From Acidimicrobiia bacterium (lineage in GTDB: Bacteria > Actinomycetota > Acidimicrobiia > Spongiisociales > SHLN01), in contig JAOTYB010000006.1 in assembly GCA_029862065.1 (NCBI GenBank), forward strand, positions 1-32,423: 32,423 nucleotides of DNA, read 5' to 3'. The number at the start of each line of letters is the position of its first letter. Within the stretch, counting starts at the first letter, position 1. Shown here one piece after another: positions 31,080 through 32,423 of this stretch. Below the pieces are notes generated by a model. It was not told where the DNA came from. It saw only the letters and a list, made by a program, of their open reading frames with translations, and did not search any database. Made by a program: the position numbers and the translations under genes.

Positions 31080-32188
31080 GGGGCCGCCCCGGGCTCATCA
31101 CGTCGTACAAGGCGGATATCGCCTTGTTCCGGACGGGCACGCAACGCTTCTGGCTCATCGTTCTCCTGGCAGTGGCGATGTGGCTGCCGCTGTGGATTTC
31201 CAACGATTGGCTGTTTCCGGCGACGATCGCCATGTTTGCCGCCATCGGGGCCATCGGTCTTAATCTGGTTACCGGATATGCCGGTCAGGTGTCCCTGGGG
31301 CATGCTTTCTTCCTGGGCGTTGGGGCGTATGTCGGTACGGCGCTGGCGACGCCGGAAGGCCCCGGCACCCGCGGCCTTATCGCCATGGGGCTCGACATGG
31401 TGGTGTGGCTCCCGGTCGCCGGACTGGTGGCGGCAGTGCTGGGGGCGATCGTGGCGCCGGTGGCCTTGCGCTTGCGCGGGCTCTACCTGGCGTTTGTCAC
31501 CCTCGGTCTGGTGTTTCTGGGCGAGCACGTCTTCCGGTCGTGGAGGGAACTGACCGGCGGGACGGGGATTGGACGGCGGGCGGCCGAGTTGAGCCTGTTC
31601 GGTTTCCGGTTCGATGAGGACGGCGAGGTGTTCGGCATCTTCATGAGCGACACCCAGAAGCTGTATTTCCTGGGCTTCGGCTTGCTGGTGGTCATGGCGC
31701 TGGTGGCCAAGAACCTGGCCCGGTCGCGGATCGGTCGGGCGTTCTCGGCCATTCGCGATCGCGATATCGCCGCCGAGATCATGGGCATCGATCTCACACG
31801 CTACAAGGTGATCGCTTTCGCCATCTCGTCGTTCTACGCAGGCATCGCTGGAGCGCTCCTGTTCACCGTCACGGGGTTCCTGGAACCGAATTCCTTCAAC
31901 CTGGAACTGTCGATCTTCTATGTGGCCATGGTGCTCATCGGTGGTGTCGCGACCATATCCGGGTCGATCATGGGGGCGTTCTTCGTGACGATGCTGCCCC
32001 GGTTGATCGAATCGGCCAGCGAGTACCTCCCCTACGATCCGGTCACCGGCCCCCTCAATACCGGCCAGCTAGAAGCGATCCTCTTCGGACTGCTCATCAT
32101 CGGTTTCCTAATCCTTGAGCCCCTTGGCCTATACGGCATCTGGATCCGCATCCGCAACTATTGGAAAGCCTGGCCATTCAGCTATTGA
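31076..32188 (+). CDS. livM: Branched-chain amino acid-type ABC transporter permease (LivM)
   Basis: This second permease is 370 aa with about nine to ten membrane helices. LivM blocks are AIGLNLVTGYAGQVSLGHAF, FFLGVGAYVGTAL, RLRGLYLAFVTLGLVFLGEH, SRIGRAFSAIRDRDIAAEIM, GIDLTRYKVIAFAISSFYAG and AMVLIGGVATISGSIMGAFF. The track ORF starts at 31004, but ATG 31076 overlaps the livH stop (ATGA) and is the natural start. The operon shows no substrate-binding protein (LivK) before the window ends. The stop is followed by a series of hairpins. Confidence 0.92.
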   Translation: MRGRPGLITSYKADIALFRTGTQRFWLIVLLAVAMWLPLWISNDWLFPATIAMFAAIGAIGLNLVTGYAGQVSLGHAFFLGVGAYVGTALATPEGPGTRGLIAMGLDMVVWLPVAGLVAAVLGAIVAPVALRLRGLYLAFVTLGLVFLGEHVFRSWRELTGGTGIGRRAAELSLFGFRFDEDGEVFGIFMSDTQKLYFLGFGLLVVMALVAKNLARSRIGRAFSAIRDRDIAAEIMGIDLTRYKVIAFAISSFYAGIAGALLFTVTGFLEPNSFNLELSIFYVAMVLIGGVATISGSIMGAFFVTMLPRLIESASEYLPYDPVTGPLNTGQLEAILFGLLIIGFLILEPLGLYGIWIRIRNYWKAWPFSY

Positions 32189-32229
32189 GAGCCTGTCATT
32201 GCAGATTTCTCAGCCGCGTAACAAGGTGG

Positions 32230-32368
32230 CGCTTGGCACTGAGCCTGACCTGATTCCAAGCGTGGAGTTGCGGAGCAACTCCCAAGCAACGCCGCAGGCG
32301 TTGCCGGCGCCGCCGGCGCCAAGTCCAGGGAAACCACGTTGACGGTTCCCAGCAACGCTGTTGGGACC
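32230..32368. repeat. Cluster of tandem hairpins after livM
   Basis: Hairpins follow each other closely. CGCTTGG/CCAAGCG (32230-32262) has a 19-nt loop. GGAGTTGC-GGA-GCAACTCC lies at 32264-32282, GCAACGCC-GCA-GGCGTTGC at 32286-32304 and GGCGCC-GCC-GGCGCC at 32306-32320. An imperfect GGTTCCCAGCAAC/GTTGGGACC pair covers 32344-32368. Three of them have 3-nt loops, two with perfect 8-bp stems. No T-tract is seen. They may end or stabilise the liv transcript, or be REP-like elements. Confidence 0.75.
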
Positions 32369-32379
32369 GAACACTCTTC

Positions 32380-32423
32380 GCCGGATGCCGGATGCCGGAT
32401 GCCGGATGCCGGATGCCGGATGC
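32380..32423. repeat. GCCGGAT heptamer tandem array running off the window
   Basis: Six complete GCCGGAT units and a partial seventh reach the last base, so the true length is unknown. The units are identical, unlike the drifting arrays near 9.0 and 15.0 kb. The unit length and intergenic location match the same family. Confidence 0.92.

Overview
The window looks like chromosomal DNA from a high-GC actinobacterium. A WhiB-family [4Fe-4S] regulator, a DUF2342-type zincin relative, frequent GTG/TTG starts and ATGA/GTGA-coupled operons support this. The class is uncertain; Acidimicrobiia is my best guess from overall gene flavour and not from any marker. No rRNA, tRNA, CRISPR array, transposase or integrase was seen.

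Layout. 1-2170 (-): sdhC-sdhA of succinate dehydrogenase, with sdhA cut by the window edge. 2171-2558: regulatory gap with a good promoter for whiB. 2559-5863 (+): whiB, an unrecognised membrane-anchored protein, a short tatA missing from the ORF track, then a coupled envelope-stress cassette of ECF sigma factor, zinc anti-sigma factor and RseB-like sensor. 6174-23336: an exopolysaccharide/capsule locus. It holds a priming phosphoglycosyl transferase and a Wzc-like co-polymerase (+), then a five-gene (-) operon (GT4 transferase, WecG/TagA transferase, GDP-mannose 3,5-epimerase, O-antigen ligase/polymerase, GT4 transferase). Next come three tandem (+) right-handed beta-helix exoproteins, and a second Wzc-like protein (-). 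23391-25615 (-): an HtrA-type protease followed by a DUF2342 protein with a changed zinc motif. 25629-26653: moaE and a HEAT-repeat protein, convergent with interlocked stop codons. 26707-32188 (+): livF-livG-acyl-CoA ligase-livH-livM, a tightly coupled branched-chain-amino-acid-type ABC importer operon with no binding protein in view. 32189-32423: tandem hairpins and a heptamer array.

How the parts may work together. The locus could prime, extend, polymerise and export a polysaccharide that may contain L-galactose (from the GDP-mannose 3,5-epimerase). The three beta-helix proteins are the best candidates for a little-described system. Two have a signal peptide, five repeats spaced almost exactly 47 residues apart with DWNGDG-type motifs, a low-complexity linker and a beta-helix. 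The third is membrane-anchored and has only the helix. Their position suggests they modify, cleave or bind the polymer (inference).

A second theme is non-coding. A family of 7-nt tandem repeats in several variants sits at gene boundaries (about 5.9, 9.0, 15.0 and 32.4 kb). Two copies share a 39-nt core, and REP-like hairpins with 3-nt loops lie near two of the copies.
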